A stretch of DNA of 22,382 nt from Candidatus Fermentithermobacillaceae bacterium UBA3951 (GCA_002385465.1 DGDN01000036.1:11536-33917); one strand, 5' to 3'. Counted from the first letter of the stretch, positions 6,465 to 13,954 are shown. Numbers and translations: made by a program. The notes: generated by a model not told the origin, from the sequence alone.

Positions 6465-7091
6465 ATGAAGGCCATCCTCGGCAAGAAGGTCGGGATGACC
6501 CAGGTGTTTCAGGATAATGGAGAGCTCGTACCCGTTACCGTCATTGAAGCCGGTCCGTGCACAGTCGTTGACAAGAAGACTCTTGACAGGGACGGATACA
6601 TGAGCGTTCAGCTGGGATTTGGTTTCGTGAAGGAGCGCGAGCTTTCCAAGCCCGTACTCGGGCAGTTCAAGAAGAGGAACCTGACTCCGGTCAGGTACCT
6701 TAGGGAAGTCCGCGTTGACGAGGACGAGAAGCTTGAGATTGGTGACGAACTTAAGGTTACGGTGTTCAAGTCAGGCGACGTGGTTGATGTGAGCGGAAGG
6801 TCTCGCGGCAAGGGTTTCGCGGGTGTCATTAAGCGTCACAACTTCCGCCGGAGCGCCATGTCTCACGGGTCCAAGTACCACCGTGGGGTTGGGTCGCTAC
6901 AGGCGAGAGACGCCTCCAGGGTGTTCCCAGGAAGGAAGATGCCCGGGCATCTCGGAGATGAGAATGTGACGGTAAAGGGCCTAAAGGTCGTAAGCGTGGA
7001 TCCTGAGAAGAACCTGCTTCTCATCAAGGGTGCCGTCCCTGGCGCGAGGGGTTCCCTCGTTATGGTCAAAGCATCATCACGGCAAGGTTGA
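6465..7091 (+). CDS. rplC: 50S ribosomal protein L3
   Basis: L3 is an early assembly protein of the large subunit whose central extension reaches the peptidyl transferase centre. It has 208 residues, normal for the family. MKAILGKKVGMTQVF opens the protein, and GRSRGKGFAGVIKRHNF leads into the long loop (MSHGSKYHRGVGS, then RVFPGRKMPGHLG at about 151-163). The C terminus has the NLLLIKGAVPGARGS motif. The loop reads GSLQARDASRVF, the same length as in B. subtilis L3 by my alignment. GGAGGAGGT lies eight bases before the ATG. It follows rpsJ after 32 bases, as in all S10 operons. Confidence 0.97.
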   Translation: MKAILGKKVGMTQVFQDNGELVPVTVIEAGPCTVVDKKTLDRDGYMSVQLGFGFVKERELSKPVLGQFKKRNLTPVRYLREVRVDEDEKLEIGDELKVTVFKSGDVVDVSGRSRGKGFAGVIKRHNFRRSAMSHGSKYHRGVGSLQARDASRVFPGRKMPGHLGDENVTVKGLKVVSVDPEKNLLLIKGAVPGARGSLVMVKASSRQG

Positions 7092-7114
7092 GACGAGGTT
7101 AAGGAGGGATCCTC

Positions 7115-7738
7115 GTGCCACAGGCAGAGGTTTTCAGTCCAAAAGGTGAAAAGGTCGGCGAGATCGGGCTTCCCGAGACGCTCTTTGGGGTGTCCCCCAA
7201 TAGGAGCCTGATTAGGGCCGCCGTTCTTGCTCACCTGAACGCATCGAGGGTTGGTACTGCCAAAGTGAAGACCCGGAGCGAGGTCCGGGGCGGTGGCCGG
7301 AAGCCTTGGAGGCAGAAGGGCCTCGGTCGCGCCAGGGTAGGTACCATTAGGTCTCCCCTATGGAGACACGGCGGTGTGGTTTTCGGCCCTCACCCCAGGG
7401 ATTACAGCTGGAGCCTTCCCAAGAAGGTAAAGAGGCTGGCCCTTAAGTCGGCTCTTTCGGCCAAAGCCCAGAGCGGGCAGATCACGGTCCTCACGGGCCT
7501 TACGATGGCTGCGCCCAAGACTAGGGACCTATATGCCTTCCTTAAGAAAATGGGAGTGGAGAAAAGCGTCCTTATAGTGACCGGCGATCTTGAGCCCAAT
7601 GTGGTCTTGTCGGCCAGGAACATCCCCGGCGCCCGGGTGACCACCGCCAGGGAACTTTCGACTTACGAGACCATGCTTAAGAAACACATTCTCATCACCG
7701 AGGATGCGGTGAGAAAGCTGGAGGAGGCACTCGCATGA
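7115..7738 (+). CDS. rplD: 50S ribosomal protein L4
   Basis: L4 binds 23S rRNA and lines the peptide exit tunnel with L22; in E. coli it also represses its own operon. It has 207 residues and starts at GTG after AGGAGG. The tunnel loop reads GGGRKPWRQKGLGRARVG (59-76). Its normally invariant KGTG is KGLG, so residue 70 (numbered as in pneumococcal L4) is Leu instead of Thr. WRHGGVVFGP (84-93) and the RNA-binding KKVKRLALKSALS segment are normal. Its stop overlaps the rplW start as ATGA, which suggests translational coupling. Confidence 0.97.
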   Translation: MPQAEVFSPKGEKVGEIGLPETLFGVSPNRSLIRAAVLAHLNASRVGTAKVKTRSEVRGGGRKPWRQKGLGRARVGTIRSPLWRHGGVVFGPHPRDYSWSLPKKVKRLALKSALSAKAQSGQITVLTGLTMAAPKTRDLYAFLKKMGVEKSVLIVTGDLEPNVVLSARNIPGARVTTARELSTYETMLKKHILITEDAVRKLEEALA

Positions 7739-8025
7739 ACCTTACGGCTAGAGACATCATCATCGAGCCTCTGGTGACTGAGAAGACAAACGAAGCCATG
7801 GGTATGGGCACGTACACCTTTAGGGTCCATCCCAAGGCCACCAAGGCTGATATTCACAACGCCATCGAGAAGATATTCAAGGTGCAGGTCGTGAAAGTGA
7901 ACACCATGAATGTCGTTGGCAAACCCCGGAGGCTGGGCCTCAAGACGGGCCGCACGCCTTCGTGGAAGAAAGCAATAGTGAAACTGGCGCCCGGTCAGAA
8001 GATCGAGTTCTTCGAGGGTGTGTAG
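7735..8025 (+). CDS. rplW: 50S ribosomal protein L23
   Basis: L23 sits at the exit of the peptide tunnel and is the docking site for trigger factor and the signal recognition particle. The 96 residues contain the hallmark IIIEPLVTEKTNEAM near the N terminus, the YTFRVHPKATKADIHNAIE segment (about 28-46), FKVQVVKVNT (48-57) and a basic loop GKPRRLGLKTGRTPSWKKA (61-79). Its exposed surface region contains the VTEKT motif typical of bacterial L23. The ATG overlaps the rplD stop by four bases, and its SD lies in the last rplD codons (GGAGG at 7722-7726). Confidence 0.97.
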   Translation: MNLTARDIIIEPLVTEKTNEAMGMGTYTFRVHPKATKADIHNAIEKIFKVQVVKVNTMNVVGKPRRLGLKTGRTPSWKKAIVKLAPGQKIEFFEGV

Positions 8026-8037
8026 GAGGGAGACTAG

Positions 8038-8865
8038 ATGCCTGTAAAGAGCTATAAGCCAACCTCCCCCGGTCTTCGAGGCAGGACGGCGAGCACTTTC
8101 GAAGAGATTACAAAGACTGAACCTGAGAAGTCTTTGGTCTTCACGAAAAAGAGGGGTTCCGGCCGCAACAACCAAGGCAGGATCACCGTACGCCACAGGG
8201 GCGGCGGCGCTAAGAAGAAGATAAGGATAGTCGACTTCAAGCGCACCAAGGACGATATTCCGGCCAAAGTTACGGCCATTGAATATGATCCCGGACGGTC
8301 TGCCAGGATTGCGCTCCTCACCTACGCCGACGGGGAGAAACGGTATATCGTTGCTCCCTTGGGCATCAGGGTGGGCGATGTGGTAATGTCGGGCCCCAAC
8401 GCCGACATCAAGCCGGGCAATGCGCTGCCTTTGGAAAACATCCCTACGGGTACCATGGTGCATTGCGTGGAGATGGTTCCGGGCAAGGGAGCCCAGATCG
8501 CGAGGAGCGCAGGTGCGGCGGTGCAGCTCATGGCCAAGGAAGGCGGTTTCGCCCTACTGCGCCTTAACTCAGGTGAGCAGCGTAAGGTGCCCGTTATGTG
8601 CAGGGCGACAGTCGGTCAAGTGGGCAATGTGGAACACGAGAACACATCCCTCGGCAAAGCCGGAGCAAGCCGGCACAGGGGGCGGCGTCCCGCCGTCCGC
8701 GGTGTTGTCATGAATCCGGTTGACCACCCCCACGGTGGCGGCGAAGGCAAATCGCCGGTGGGTCTGCCCGGACCTCTTACGCCTTGGGGTAAGCCAACCC
8801 TTGGCTACAAGACCAGGAAGAAGAACAAAGCTTCCGACAAGCTTATTGAGAAGCGCAGAAAGTAA
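8038..8865 (+). CDS. rplB: 50S ribosomal protein L2
   Basis: L2 is a core 23S rRNA-binding protein needed for subunit joining and peptidyl transferase activity. The 275 residues match the bacterial length. The N-terminal KSYKPTSPGLR and GRNNQGRITVRHRGGGAKKK stretches, the central OB/SH3-like domains, and the highly conserved MNPVDHPHGGGEGKSP (from residue 225) are all present. His230 corresponds to the essential E. coli His229. The C-terminal PWGKPTLGYKTRKKNK is also typical. AGGAGG spans the stop of rplW and precedes the ATG, a 12-base intergenic gap. Nothing unusual was noted. Confidence 0.98.
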   Translation: MPVKSYKPTSPGLRGRTASTFEEITKTEPEKSLVFTKKRGSGRNNQGRITVRHRGGGAKKKIRIVDFKRTKDDIPAKVTAIEYDPGRSARIALLTYADGEKRYIVAPLGIRVGDVVMSGPNADIKPGNALPLENIPTGTMVHCVEMVPGKGAQIARSAGAAVQLMAKEGGFALLRLNSGEQRKVPVMCRATVGQVGNVEHENTSLGKAGASRHRGRRPAVRGVVMNPVDHPHGGGEGKSPVGLPGPLTPWGKPTLGYKTRKKNKASDKLIEKRRK

Positions 8866-8886
8866 ACGAGGAAGGAGGGGGCGATT

Positions 8887-9171
8887 GTGAGCCGGTCGTC
8901 AAAGAAGGGACCGTATGTTGACGCCAAGCTCTTGGAGAAGGTACGGGCCATGAACGAAAAGGGCGAAAAGCGCGTAATAAGGACTTGGGCCAGGGCCTGT
9001 ACCATAGTTCCGGAGATGGTGGGTCATACCATAGCGGTGCACGACGGAAGAAAGCATGTCCCCGTGTACATCACCGAAGACGCGGTTGGCCATAAGCTGG
9101 GCGAATTCGCTCCCACACGGACATTTAGAGGCCACGGAGCGCACACCGAGCGTTCCACCGCTCTGAAGTAA
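8887..9171 (+). CDS. rpsS: 30S ribosomal protein S19
   Basis: S19 is a head protein of the 30S subunit that forms a complex with S13 and contacts the A-site tRNA and 50S bridge B1a. The 94 residues include the hallmark MSRSSKKGPYVDAKLLEKV, VIRTWARACTIVPEMVGHTI (34-53) and the C-terminal GEFAPTRTFRGHG. The start is GTG, with a very strong SD (AAGGAGGGGG, 8872-8881) five bases ahead. The intergenic gap to rplB is 21 bases. The product looks entirely standard. Confidence 0.97.
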   Translation: MSRSSKKGPYVDAKLLEKVRAMNEKGEKRVIRTWARACTIVPEMVGHTIAVHDGRKHVPVYITEDAVGHKLGEFAPTRTFRGHGAHTERSTALK

Positions 9172-9190
9172 GGGGGTTACCGAGGAAGAC

Positions 9191-9532
9191 ATGGAAGCCA
9201 GAGCGATAGCAAGGCACCTGAGGATATCCCCCTCGAAGGCAAGGATTGTGGCCAATCTGGTGCGGGGGAAAGCGCTGAACGAAGCGTTGGCGATCTTGAG
9301 GTACACTCCGAAGCGGGCTTCTCACCTCATCAAGAAAGTGATCGAGTCGGCCGCAGCCAACGCCGAGAACAACCTTGAGATGAACAGGGACGCCCTTTTT
9401 GTGTCTGAGATATACGTGGACCAGGGGTCAATCCTGAAGAGATACCACCCTCGTCAGAGAGGGCAGGCTTTTCCGATTCAGAAGAAGACTTCCCACATTA
9501 CGGTAGTAGTCCGGGAAAGAGAGGAGGGTTAA
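9191..9532 (+). CDS. rplV: 50S ribosomal protein L22
   Basis: L22 binds all domains of 23S rRNA during assembly and extends a beta hairpin into the peptide tunnel beside L4. It has 113 residues. ARAIARHLRISPSKARIVANLVRGK opens the protein (shown in part: residues 3-27), and ASHLIKKVIESAAANAENN (41-59) is characteristic. The tunnel hairpin is in the segment ILKRYHPRQRGQAFPIQKK, close to the clostridial form with AFPI, followed by TSHITVVV. No deletion like those that cause macrolide resistance was seen. It has an ATG start and lies two bases before rpsC. Confidence 0.97.
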   Translation: MEARAIARHLRISPSKARIVANLVRGKALNEALAILRYTPKRASHLIKKVIESAAANAENNLEMNRDALFVSEIYVDQGSILKRYHPRQRGQAFPIQKKTSHITVVVREREEG

Positions 9533-9534
9533 CT

Positions 9535-10209
9535 ATGGGACAAAAGACTCATCCGAAAGGGTTTCGCCTGGGAGTCATCTATGACTGGGATTCCAGGTGG
9601 TTTGCCCGGAAGAAGAACTTTGCCGAACTCCTCCTCGAAGACAAGAAGATCCGGGATTTCATAAAACGGAAGCTCTACCATGCGGGTATCTCAAGGATCG
9701 AGATCGAGAGGAAGCCCCAGGAAGTAACGGTGACGATACACGCGGCCAAACCTGGAGTTGTTATAGGCAGGGGCGGTACGGGTATCGAGGAACTCCGGAG
9801 ACAGCTCGTGGAGCTCACCGGTAAGAAGAAGGTCATCCTCCATGCGGTGGAGGTCAAGAGCCCGGAGATCGACGCGCAGCTTATTGCCGAGAACATCGCC
9901 GATTCAATCGAGAGAAGGGTGTCGTATAGGAGGGCGATGAAGCAGGCCATCATGAGGGCCATGCGCTCAGGGGCCAAGGGTATCAAGGTTAGGATTTCGG
10001 GCCGGTTGGCAGGCGCCGAGATCGCACGCAGCGAGAGGGCCGGAGAAGGGACCGTCCCCCTGCATACCTTGCGCGCCGACGTTGACTACGGGTTCCACGA
10101 GGCGCATACAACCTACGGCCGTATCGGCATCAAGGTGTGGGTGTATAAGGGTGATATCCTCCCACAGAAGCAGAGACCTATTCAGGCTGCGGCCGAGGGA
10201 GGGAAATAA
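9535..10209 (+). CDS. rpsC: 30S ribosomal protein S3
   Basis: S3 is part of the mRNA entry channel of the 30S subunit and contributes to mRNA helicase activity. It has 224 residues. It begins MGQKTHPKGFRLGVIYDWDS and holds a KH domain with the GxxG-type loop VIGRGGTGIEELR (around 75-87). The C-terminal S3 domain includes GAKGIKVRISGRLAGAEIARSE and the VDYGFHEAHTTYGRIGIKVW stretch. The ATG follows GAGGAGGGTTAACT, and only two bases separate it from rplV. The C terminus is short, without the acidic or low-complexity tail of some relatives. Confidence 0.98.
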   Translation: MGQKTHPKGFRLGVIYDWDSRWFARKKNFAELLLEDKKIRDFIKRKLYHAGISRIEIERKPQEVTVTIHAAKPGVVIGRGGTGIEELRRQLVELTGKKKVILHAVEVKSPEIDAQLIAENIADSIERRVSYRRAMKQAIMRAMRSGAKGIKVRISGRLAGAEIARSERAGEGTVPLHTLRADVDYGFHEAHTTYGRIGIKVWVYKGDILPQKQRPIQAAAEGGK

Positions 10210-10212
10210 GTC

Positions 10213-10677
10213 ATGTTGATGCCCAAGAGAGTACGATGGCGCAAGCAGCACAAGGCTCCCTATGATGGCAGGGCCTCCAGGGGCAACGAGGTTTTTTACG
10301 GGGAGTACGGGCTTCAGGCTCTGGAAGGAGCTTGGATAACCAGTAGACAGATCGAGGCGGCCCGTGTGGCGCTCACCCGTTCCATTAGGCGTGGAGGAAA
10401 GGTCTGGATCAGGATCTTCCCCGACAAGCCGATGACCAAGAAGCCTGCTGAAACCCGTATGGGTAGCGGAAAAGGCAACCCGGAGACCTGGGTAGCAGTG
10501 GTTAAGCCCGGAAGGATCCTCTTTGAGATCGCCGGTGTGCCTGAAGAGGTTGCCAGGGAAGCCCTCCGGCTTGCAGGCCACAAGTTGCCGATAAAGACAA
10601 GGTTCAGGTTGCGGCAGGGAGCACCCGGTGAGGCATTAGATAAGGCGGTGAACACAGATGAAGGTGCAGGAGATTAG
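10213..10677 (+). CDS. rplP: 50S ribosomal protein L16
   Basis: L16 organises the A-site region of the large subunit and contacts the tRNA elbow. The protein begins MLMPKRVRWRKQHK and contains GLQALEGAWITSRQIEAARV (residues 33-52) and GKVWIRIFPDKPMTKKPAETRMG. The family body ends at LPIKTRF (near residue 131); the protein then carries on for about 22 residues (RLRQGAPGEALDKAVNTDEG...), reaching 154 residues versus the more usual 137-147. This tail overlaps the start of rpmC by 20 bases, so it may exist mainly to couple translation. A GAGGGAGGG SD precedes the ATG. Confidence 0.97.
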   Translation: MLMPKRVRWRKQHKAPYDGRASRGNEVFYGEYGLQALEGAWITSRQIEAARVALTRSIRRGGKVWIRIFPDKPMTKKPAETRMGSGKGNPETWVAVVKPGRILFEIAGVPEEVAREALRLAGHKLPIKTRFRLRQGAPGEALDKAVNTDEGAGD

Positions 10678-10867
10678 GAATCTGAACGACAAGGACTTGG
10701 AGAAGAGGCTGGACGACCTGAAAGAAGAGCTCTTCAACCTGCGCTTTCAGATGACTACCGGTCAGCTTGACAATGTCATGCGTCTCAGGGAAGTCAAACG
10801 GTCCATCGCCAGGGTGAAGACGGTTCAGCGCCAGCGCGAGCTAATGAAGCTCGCCCAGGAGGTCTAG
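10658..10867 (+). CDS. rpmC: 50S ribosomal protein L29
   Basis: L29 is a small helical protein next to L23 at the tunnel exit. The 69 residues form the expected two-helix hairpin: MKVQEIRNLNDKDLEKRLDD, then LKEELFNLRFQMTTGQLDNV (21-40) and REVKRSIARVKTVQRQRE. The FNLRFQ...GQL signature is clear. The ATG start lies inside the tail of rplP (20-base overlap), with its SD-like AAGGCGG in rplP coding sequence, so initiation is probably coupled to termination of rplP. rpsQ begins two bases after its stop. Confidence 0.96.
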   Translation: MKVQEIRNLNDKDLEKRLDDLKEELFNLRFQMTTGQLDNVMRLREVKRSIARVKTVQRQRELMKLAQEV

Positions 10868-10869
10868 GT

Positions 10870-11145
10870 ATGGAACGAGGAATACGCAAAGAGATGACCG
10901 GCGTGGTTGTCTCAGACAAGATGGATAAGACCCGCGTTGTTGCCATCGAGACCTGGAAGGTCGTACCGAAGTATAGGAAGAGGGTGCGCTCTACCCGGAA
11001 GGTAAAGGCGCACGACGAGGACAACTCGGCGAGAGCCGGAGACGTGGTCCGCATTGTGGAATGCAGGCCCCTATCCCGCGACAAGAAGTGGCGGATAGCC
11101 GAAATCCTCGAGAAGTCCAAGAGCGCCGGGGGTGACCGAGCGTGA
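10870..11145 (+). CDS. rpsQ: 30S ribosomal protein S17
   Basis: S17 is a primary 16S rRNA-binding protein with an OB fold, needed for assembly of the 30S body. It has 91 residues. GVVVSDKMDKTRVVAIE (11-27), the KYRKRVRSTRKVKAHDEDN stretch and AGDVVRIVECRPLSRDKKWR (56-75) are the family signature. The ATG follows AGGAGGTCTAGGT, where the SD overlaps the end of rpmC. Its TGA stop overlaps the GTG start of rplN (GTGA), joining the S10 and spc clusters without a gap. Confidence 0.97.
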   Translation: MERGIRKEMTGVVVSDKMDKTRVVAIETWKVVPKYRKRVRSTRKVKAHDEDNSARAGDVVRIVECRPLSRDKKWRIAEILEKSKSAGGDRA

Positions 11146-11510
11146 TCCAGCAAGAGACCAGACTCAAGGTGGCAGACAATACCGGCGCAAGGGAGATCAT
11201 GTGCATAAAGGTCCTGGGCGGAGCAGTCCACCGGTACGCCGGACTGGGTGACGTTATTGTGGCGTCAGTTAAGGAGGCCACTCCCGGAGGCGTTGTCAAG
11301 AAAGGACAGATCGTCCGGGCAGTAGTCGTGCGGACCAAGAAAAACGTGAGACGCAGGGACGGCAGCTACATTAAGTTCGACGACAACGCCGCAGTCATTC
11401 TAAGGGACGACAAGGAGCCGCAGGGCACCCGCATTTTCGGGCCTGTAGCGAGAGAACTTCGTGAAAAGCATTTCACCAAGATAGTATCTCTGGCTCCCGA
11501 AGTCCTTTAG
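11142..11510 (+). CDS. rplN: 50S ribosomal protein L14
   Basis: L14 is at the subunit interface, where it forms bridges B5 and B8 and is the docking site for the silencing factor RsfS. It has the standard 122 residues: MIQQETRLKVADNTGAREIM, the GDVIVASVKEATPGGVVKKG segment (37-56), VRRRDGSYIKFDDNAAVI, and GTRIFGPVARELREK. The GTG start overlaps the rpsQ stop. The SD GGGGGTGA (11128-11135) is inside rpsQ. It is the first gene of the spc cluster, in the usual order. Confidence 0.98.
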   Translation: MIQQETRLKVADNTGAREIMCIKVLGGAVHRYAGLGDVIVASVKEATPGGVVKKGQIVRAVVVRTKKNVRRRDGSYIKFDDNAAVILRDDKEPQGTRIFGPVARELREKHFTKIVSLAPEVL

Positions 11511-11531
11511 GTACCTGAAGGTGGTGTAACC

Positions 11532-11846
11532 ATGAACATTCGCAAGGACGACACCGTGCTCGTAACAAGCGGGAAGTACCGGGGCAAGAAGGGGAAGGTC
11601 ATAAGGGCGTTGCCGGCCCTAAACCGCATAGTGGTTCAGGGCGTCAACCTTAGAAAGCGTCACCGTAGGCCCAGTAAAGATCTGCCTCAAGGCGGCATAG
11701 TCGAGGCCGAGGGACCCATCGACAGGTCCAACGTCCTCCTAGTATGCCCGAAATGCTCGAAGCCTACCCGGATCGGTGCCCGAAAGCTCGAGGATGGCAA
11801 GAAGACCCGGATATGCAAAAAGTGCGGCGAAGCCATTGACAAGTGA
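11532..11846 (+). CDS. rplX: 50S ribosomal protein L24, zinc-ribbon form
   Basis: L24 initiates large-subunit assembly by binding the 5' end of 23S rRNA. The 104 residues start with a KOW motif (DDTVLVTSGKYRGKKGKVIRA, in residues 6-26). The C-terminal part has two CxxC pairs, CPKC (72-75) and CKKC (95-98), which could hold a zinc ion; this form is common in Bacillota and absent in E. coli. An SD (GAAGGTGGTG) lies before the ATG. The gap to rplE is 11 bases. Confidence 0.97.
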   Translation: MNIRKDDTVLVTSGKYRGKKGKVIRALPALNRIVVQGVNLRKRHRRPSKDLPQGGIVEAEGPIDRSNVLLVCPKCSKPTRIGARKLEDGKKTRICKKCGEAIDK

Positions 11847-11857
11847 GGTAGATTGAC

Positions 11858-12394
11858 GTGGCGCTAAAGGACACCTATCGTGACGAAGTCATTCCGGCGA
11901 TGATGAAGGCCTTCAATTACAAGAACGTTCTCCAAGTGCCTAAGGTCACGAAGGTTACTATCAACATGGGAGTAGGAGAGGCAACCCATAACGCCGATGC
12001 GATGGAAGCCGCCGTCTCCGATCTCACCAGGATTGCCGGTCAGAAGCCCGTCGTCACCAAGGCCAAGAGGTCAATCTCGGCGTTCAAGGTGAGAGCGGGC
12101 ATGAATGTGGGGTGCAAGGTTACTCTTCGGGGTGAGCGGATGTACGATTTCCTGGAGAAGCTCTTCTTCATCGTACTCCCCCAAGTGAGAGACTTCAGGG
12201 GCGTTTCACCCGACGGTTTCGATGGGCGCGGCAACTACTCTCTGGGTCTTAGGGAGCAGATCATTTTTCCGGAGATCGATTACGACAAGGTCTCCAAAGT
12301 GAGAGGTATGAACATCACGATCACTACAACTGCCAAGACCGACGAAGAGGGTTTGTACCTCCTCAAGGCATTAGGCATGCCGTTCAAGAGGTAG
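11858..12394 (+). CDS. rplE: 50S ribosomal protein L5
   Basis: L5 binds 5S rRNA, is part of the central protuberance and touches the P-site tRNA. The 178 residues fit the family. Signature stretches include VTKVTINMGVGEA (about 31-43), GQKPVVTKAKRSISAFK (60-76), the RVTLRGERMYDFLEKL-like segment (here KVTLRGERMYDFLEKL) and the conserved DFRGVSPDGFDGRGNYSLG. The start is GTG; a TTG four bases upstream is out of frame. The SD TGAGGTAGA overlaps the rplX stop. The family order rplX-rplE-rpsN-rpsH is kept. Confidence 0.98.
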   Translation: MALKDTYRDEVIPAMMKAFNYKNVLQVPKVTKVTINMGVGEATHNADAMEAAVSDLTRIAGQKPVVTKAKRSISAFKVRAGMNVGCKVTLRGERMYDFLEKLFFIVLPQVRDFRGVSPDGFDGRGNYSLGLREQIIFPEIDYDKVSKVRGMNITITTTAKTDEEGLYLLKALGMPFKR

Positions 12395-12405
12395 GGGGGA
12401 TATAG

Positions 12406-12591
12406 ATGGCAGGACTAGCTAAGGTCTTAAAGGCACAGAAAGAGCCAAAACACCGGACCCAGCGGGTGAACCGCTGCAAGATCTGCGGGCGGGCTCGTGC
12501 GTATATGCGTAAGTTCGGACTCTGCCGGCACTGTTTCCGGAATTTGGCCCATAGGGGAGAGATCCCCGGCGTGACCAAGGCCAGCTGGTAG
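12406..12591 (+). CDS. rpsN: 30S ribosomal protein S14, zinc form (type Z)
   Basis: S14 sits in the 30S head. This is the short, 61-residue zinc-binding type with ligands Cys24, Cys27, Cys40 and Cys43 (CKIC and CRHC), as opposed to the longer zinc-free form. The closing motif is GEIPGVTKASW, typical of the type. The N-terminal segment is VLKAQKEPKH, slightly different from the common KALIAKQQR start. AGGGGGGAT lies before the ATG, 11 bases after rplE. A zinc-free paralogue, if present, would lie elsewhere. Confidence 0.97.
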   Translation: MAGLAKVLKAQKEPKHRTQRVNRCKICGRARAYMRKFGLCRHCFRNLAHRGEIPGVTKASW

Positions 12592-12604
12592 GAGGGACGT
12601 TACC

Positions 12605-13000
12605 ATGACACATGATCCAATTGCGGATATGGTTACTCGGCTCCGCAACGCCGGCATGGCCAGACATGACAAAGTGGAGCTACCGGCATCCAAACTCAAG
12701 GAGCGAGTGCTGAAAGTCCTCAAGGACGAAGGGTACATCAGAGACTATGAGGTTGTCGCCGAAAAACCGGTGCCCAAGATCAAGGTGTACCTCAAATACG
12801 GGCCCGGGAAGAAGCGGGCGATTACCGGAATCAGGCAGATATCCAAGCCCGGACTTCGCGTATATGCGAAGAAGGATGACATCCCCAGGGTATTGGGCGG
12901 TCTCGGCATCGCCGTGGTCTCGACTTCCAAGGGAGTCATGACCGACCGTTCGGCGAGAGAACTGAGGCTCGGGGGCGAAATCATCTGCTACGTCTGGTAA
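12605..13000 (+). CDS. rpsH: 30S ribosomal protein S8
   Basis: S8 binds the central domain of 16S rRNA and in E. coli represses the spc operon by binding the rplE leader. The 131 residues include DPIADMVTRLRNAGMARHD, LKERVLKVLKDEGYIRDYEV, and the C-terminal STSKGVMTDRSARELRLGGEIICYVW, whose ST.G..T..A/S...G.GGE pattern is the family hallmark. The ATG at 12605 follows TAGGAGGGACG, where the SD overlaps the stop of rpsN. I did not find an S8-type target structure upstream of rplE. Confidence 0.98.
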   Translation: MTHDPIADMVTRLRNAGMARHDKVELPASKLKERVLKVLKDEGYIRDYEVVAEKPVPKIKVYLKYGPGKKRAITGIRQISKPGLRVYAKKDDIPRVLGGLGIAVVSTSKGVMTDRSARELRLGGEIICYVW

Positions 13001-13016
13001 GCGGGAGGTCTTTATC

Positions 13017-13553
13017 GTGTCACGAATCGGACTAAAACCAATACCGGTCCCCAAGGGAGTCACGGTGTCAAAGGAAGGCGATCGCCTGACCGTTAAGGGC
13101 CCTAAGGGAGTCCTCTCACGGACGTTTCACCCCGAGATGGTCATTAAGATAGAAGCCGACCAGATATTGGTCGAAAGACCCTCGGACCAGAGACAGCACA
13201 GGTCTCTCCACGGCCTTACCCGCACCCTTATAGCCAATATGGTGCACGGTGTGACCGAAGGATATGAGAAGACTTTGGAGATCTCAGGGATGGGGTATAG
13301 GGCGACCAAGCAGGGCGAGAAAGTCGTGCTGAACCTGGGGTTCATAAGGCCCGTCGAGATCTTGCCCCCCGAGGGCATTGAGATAACGGTAAACAGCCCC
13401 ACCTCGGTCACCGTGAAGGGTATAGACAAGGAGAGAGTCGGGCAACTGGCGGCAGAGATTCGCGCTCTACGTCCACCTGAGCCGTATCGTGGTTCCGGCG
13501 TGAAGTACGCAGGCGAGCAGATCAGGCGCAAAGTCGCCAAGGCGACGAAGTAG
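13017..13553 (+). CDS. rplF: 50S ribosomal protein L6
   Basis: L6 lies near the sarcin-ricin loop and the factor-binding region. It has two related domains over 178 residues: SRIGLKPIPVPKGVTV at the start, GLTRTLIANMVHGVTEGYEKTLEISGMGYRA in the middle (split across residues 65-95), and the C-terminal EIRALRPPEPYRGSGVKYAGE with KGKGI-type loop replaced by RGSGVKYAGE. The start is GTG after GGGAGG, 16 bases from rpsH. The family signature PEPYKGKGI reads PEPYRGSGV here, a mild divergence. Confidence 0.97.
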   Translation: MSRIGLKPIPVPKGVTVSKEGDRLTVKGPKGVLSRTFHPEMVIKIEADQILVERPSDQRQHRSLHGLTRTLIANMVHGVTEGYEKTLEISGMGYRATKQGEKVVLNLGFIRPVEILPPEGIEITVNSPTSVTVKGIDKERVGQLAAEIRALRPPEPYRGSGVKYAGEQIRRKVAKATK

Positions 13554-13576
13554 GCCGCTCGAGGAGGATTGACCTT

Positions 13577-13942
13577 ATGGGTGTTAAGACCAAACATGAG
13601 AAGAGAAAAAGGCGCCACCTTAGAGTGCGAAGACGCGTCGTGGGGACGCCGGAACGCCCCAGGCTCTCAGTGTTCAGGAGCCAAAAGCATATCTATGCTC
13701 AGGTGATCGACGATACCGCGCAGAGGACTCTGGTTGCCGCTTCTTCCGTAGAACCTTCCTTCAGAGAAGACAAGGTCTCCGGAGCAGATGTGGAAGGAGC
13801 GGCCCGGGTCGGGAAACTCCTGGCAGAAAGGGCCATTCAGAAGGGGCTTAAGAAAGTAGTATTTGATCGTGGCGGTTACCTCTACCACGGAAGGATCAAG
13901 GCGCTTGCGGAAGCCGCCAGAGAGGGCGGTCTGGATTTCTAA
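13577..13942 (+). CDS. rplR: 50S ribosomal protein L18
   Basis: L18 brings 5S rRNA to the large subunit, together with L5. The 121 residues have the basic N-terminal arm KTKHEKRKRRHLRVRRRV, the GTPERPRLSVFRSQKHIYAQVIDD segment (in part, residues 24-47), and the C-terminal KKVVFDRGGYLYHGRIKALAEAAREGGLDF, in which FDRGGYLYHGR is the family signature. The ATG follows CGAGGAGGATTGACCTT, 23 bases from rplF. It ends in TAA at 13940-13942, and rpsE begins 19 bases later. Confidence 0.98.
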   Translation: MGVKTKHEKRKRRHLRVRRRVVGTPERPRLSVFRSQKHIYAQVIDDTAQRTLVAASSVEPSFREDKVSGADVEGAARVGKLLAERAIQKGLKKVVFDRGGYLYHGRIKALAEAAREGGLDF

Positions 13943-13948
13943 AATGCG

Positions 13949-13954
13949 GGGTGA
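13949..13954 (+). promoter_or_regulatory. rpsE: rpsE ribosome binding site
   Basis: GGTGAT (13949-13954) matches the 3' part of the consensus SD and lies seven bases before GTG 13962. It decides the rpsE start: the ATG at 13944 is two bases from the rplR stop and has no SD, and in-frame codons further upstream lie inside rplR. Confidence 0.65.
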
